The notes under the pieces: model-generated
Told to the model about the DNA's origin: nothing
What the model saw: only the letters and a program-made list of their open reading frames with translations
The model's database searches: none
Source of the DNA: Rhizobiaceae bacterium
Lineage (GTDB): Bacteria > Pseudomonadota > Alphaproteobacteria > Rhizobiales > Rhizobiaceae
Direction of reading: 5' to 3'
Assembly: GCA_004299545.1 (NCBI GenBank)
Contig: SCRB01000918.1
Span: 1-7,439 of the forward strand
DNA: 7,439 nucleotides
Made by a program: the position numbers and the translations under genes
Shown here: one piece after another, positions 6,075 through 7,439 of the stretch
How positions within the stretch are numbered: position 1 is the stretch's first letter
How the letters are laid out: each line of letters starts with the position of its first letter

Positions 6075-7439
6075 GTGACGTCATTCCTGGAACTCAGAGC
6101 AATCAGCAAGTCGTTTCCCGGCGTACAAGCCCTTGCCGATGTCGACCTGAGCGTCAGCGCCGGAGAGGTGATCGGCCTGATCGGCGAGAATGGCGCCGGA
6201 AAATCGACTCTCATGAAAATATTGGGAGGCGTGATCGCGCCGACTTCCGGCACGATAGGCATCGACGGGGTGCAGCACTCCTCGTTGACGGTCGAGGACG
6301 CCATCGCCGCCGGCATCGCCTTCGTCCACCAGGAACTCAACCTGTTCGACAATCTCGACGCGGCAGCCAACGTCTTCATAGGGCGCGAGCCGCGGAAAGG
6401 CTGGCCGCTGCCGCTCATCGACCGCAAGCGTCTCAATGACACGGTTCGGCCACTACTCAGGCGGCTGGACGTCGATTTCGAACCGCAGACGCTCGTTGCC
6501 GACCTGTCTCTGGCGCAGCGCCAACTCCTTGAAATCACCAAGGCGCTGTCGCTCGATGCCCGCGTCGTCATCATGGACGAGCCGACCTCCAGCCTTACCA
6601 TTTCCGAAACGCGGCGCCTGCTCGCCGTGATCGAGGATTTGAAGCGGAACGGCGTCGCGGTCATCTTCATCTCGCACCGGCTGCATGAGGTGGCGGAATG
6701 CGCCGATCGGGTCGTCGCGCTCCGCGACGGCCGTGTTGCCGGCCGCCTCGCCAGAGAGGAGATCACGCACGATGCGATGATCCGGCTGATGATCGGGCGC
6801 GATCTGAAGGCGCTCTACACGCCGCCTGCCGGACCCGCTTCCGGTGCGGTGCTCGAACTCAGGGATTTCAGAACGCCGGCATTTCCCGATTCCTCCATCG
6901 ACCTGACCCTGCGCCGGGGCGAAATCCTCGGGCTTGCCGGCCTTATCGGCGCCGGGCGGACGGAACTGGCGCGCGCCGTTTTCGGCATCGACCGGCCGCT
7001 TGCCGGAGAAATCCGTGTCAATGGCGACGGGATCCGGGTCCGTTCGCCTTCCGACGCGATCGCGTGCGGCATCTATCTCGTCCCCGAGGACCGCAAGCAA
7101 TCCGCCCTGATCCTCGAGGACTCGATCGCGCAAAATATCTCGCTCGCGAATATCAGGGCGTTCGTCCGCTCCGGCCTCGTCAGTCCGACGCTGGAGGAAG
7201 AGAACGCCGAACGCCAGATCCGGGCGCTGCGCATCAAGGCCCCCAATGCGTCGATCATTGCCGGCAGCCTCTCGGGCGGCAACCAACAGAAGGTCGTCCT
7301 GGCGAAATGGCTGTCGATGCAACCGAAAGTCCTCATTTTCGACGAACCCACGCGTGGCATCGATGTCGGGTCGAAGAGCGAGATCTACACGCTCATGCGC
7401 GGCCTGGCGGATAGCGGCGTCGGTGTCCTGATGATTTCG
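6075..7439 (+). CDS. CUT2-family sugar ABC transporter ATP-binding protein (RbsA/MglA-like), C-terminus missing
   Basis: This cytoplasmic ATPase powers sugar import through a CUT2 permease. It carries two fused nucleotide-binding domains. Domain 1 has Walker A GENGAGKST (37-45), Q-loop FVHQELNLF (Gln86), signature LSLAQRQ (144-150), Walker B VVIMDEPTSSL (from 164) and the switch His201. Domain 2 has the degenerate Walker A GLIGAGRTEL (289-298, Arg replacing Lys), PEDRKQSALI in place of a normal Q-loop, signature LSGGNQQKV (399-407) and Walker B VLIFDEPTRGIDVGSK (from 419). This asymmetry is normal for RbsA-like proteins. The start is GTG at 6075, chosen because GGGAGG at 6061-6066 lies eight bases upstream and the protein then begins just before the first strand. 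The frame is open to the window end: 455 codons of an expected 490-510. It follows the binding-protein gene in one operon; permease genes are expected downstream. Confidence 0.94.
   Translation, partial: MTSFLELRAISKSFPGVQALADVDLSVSAGEVIGLIGENGAGKSTLMKILGGVIAPTSGTIGIDGVQHSSLTVEDAIAAGIAFVHQELNLFDNLDAAANVFIGREPRKGWPLPLIDRKRLNDTVRPLLRRLDVDFEPQTLVADLSLAQRQLLEITKALSLDARVVIMDEPTSSLTISETRRLLAVIEDLKRNGVAVIFISHRLHEVAECADRVVALRDGRVAGRLAREEITHDAMIRLMIGRDLKALYTPPAGPASGAVLELRDFRTPAFPDSSIDLTLRRGEILGLAGLIGAGRTELARAVFGIDRPLAGEIRVNGDGIRVRSPSDAIACGIYLVPEDRKQSALILEDSIAQNISLANIRAFVRSGLVSPTLEEENAERQIRALRIKAPNASIIAGSLSGGNQQKVVLAKWLSMQPKVLIFDEPTRGIDVGSKSEIYTLMRGLADSGVGVLMIS

Noticed and set aside
5960..6439. A 159-codon open frame covering the spacer and the start of the ATPase gene.
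   Set aside because: It overlaps the conserved Walker A region in another frame and its translation is Arg-rich without any recognisable pattern.
6930..6962. Lys-to-Arg change in the second Walker A motif of the ATPase as a sign of a broken gene.
   Set aside because: A degenerate second Walker A with Arg is normal for RbsA/MglA-like tandem ATPases, and all other motifs are intact.

Overview
This GC-rich window is from an alphaproteobacterium, most likely Hyphomicrobiales (Rhizobiales) of the Mesorhizobium/Phyllobacteriaceae kind. The evidence is the gene order hemC-hemD-Mic60/mitofilin-like-HemY followed by a TerB-like gene, the protein sequences themselves, and a CUT2-type sugar ABC transporter of a rhizobial style. 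The genus is inferred from gene order and sequence feel, not from a search. All supported genes are on the + strand.

Region 1 (1-4132) is a tetrapyrrole/envelope cluster. It holds the last 92 codons of hemC (porphobilinogen deaminase), hemD (uroporphyrinogen-III synthase; overlaps hemC by ATGA), a membrane-anchored coiled-coil protein of the bacterial mitofilin/Mic60 family, and HemY (two membrane segments, TPR-rich, long acidic tail). HemC and HemD perform successive steps from porphobilinogen to uroporphyrinogen III. Mic60 and HemY are membrane proteins that travel with them in alphaproteobacteria. hemC/hemD are coupled by overlap and mic60/hemY lie 9 bp apart; a 75-bp gap separates hemD from mic60.

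Region 2 (4133-4693) is a small TerB-like protein gene. A reasonable rhizobial-type promoter for it overlaps the end of hemY.

Region 3 (4694-4950) is 257 bp without a gene. It contains a GC stem-loop, an AT-rich island (about 30% GC) full of short inverted and direct repeats with a weak promoter candidate, and a leader that can fold into several hairpins and ends in a very strong ribosome binding site. It is the junction between conserved housekeeping genes and an accessory transporter locus.

Region 4 (4951-7439) is the start of a CUT2 (ribose/galactose-type) sugar uptake operon: a secreted periplasmic binding protein, a 173-bp intercistronic region with two mutually exclusive hairpins, and a tandem-domain ABC ATPase cut off by the window end after 455 codons. 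The permease gene(s) should lie just downstream. The substrate cannot be read from the sequence.

I found no mobile element, CRISPR array, tRNA or rRNA, and no clear sign of an undescribed system. The points most worth a second look are the Mic60 homologue inside the haem cluster, the TerB-like neighbour, and the structured regulatory DNA/RNA around the binding-protein gene.
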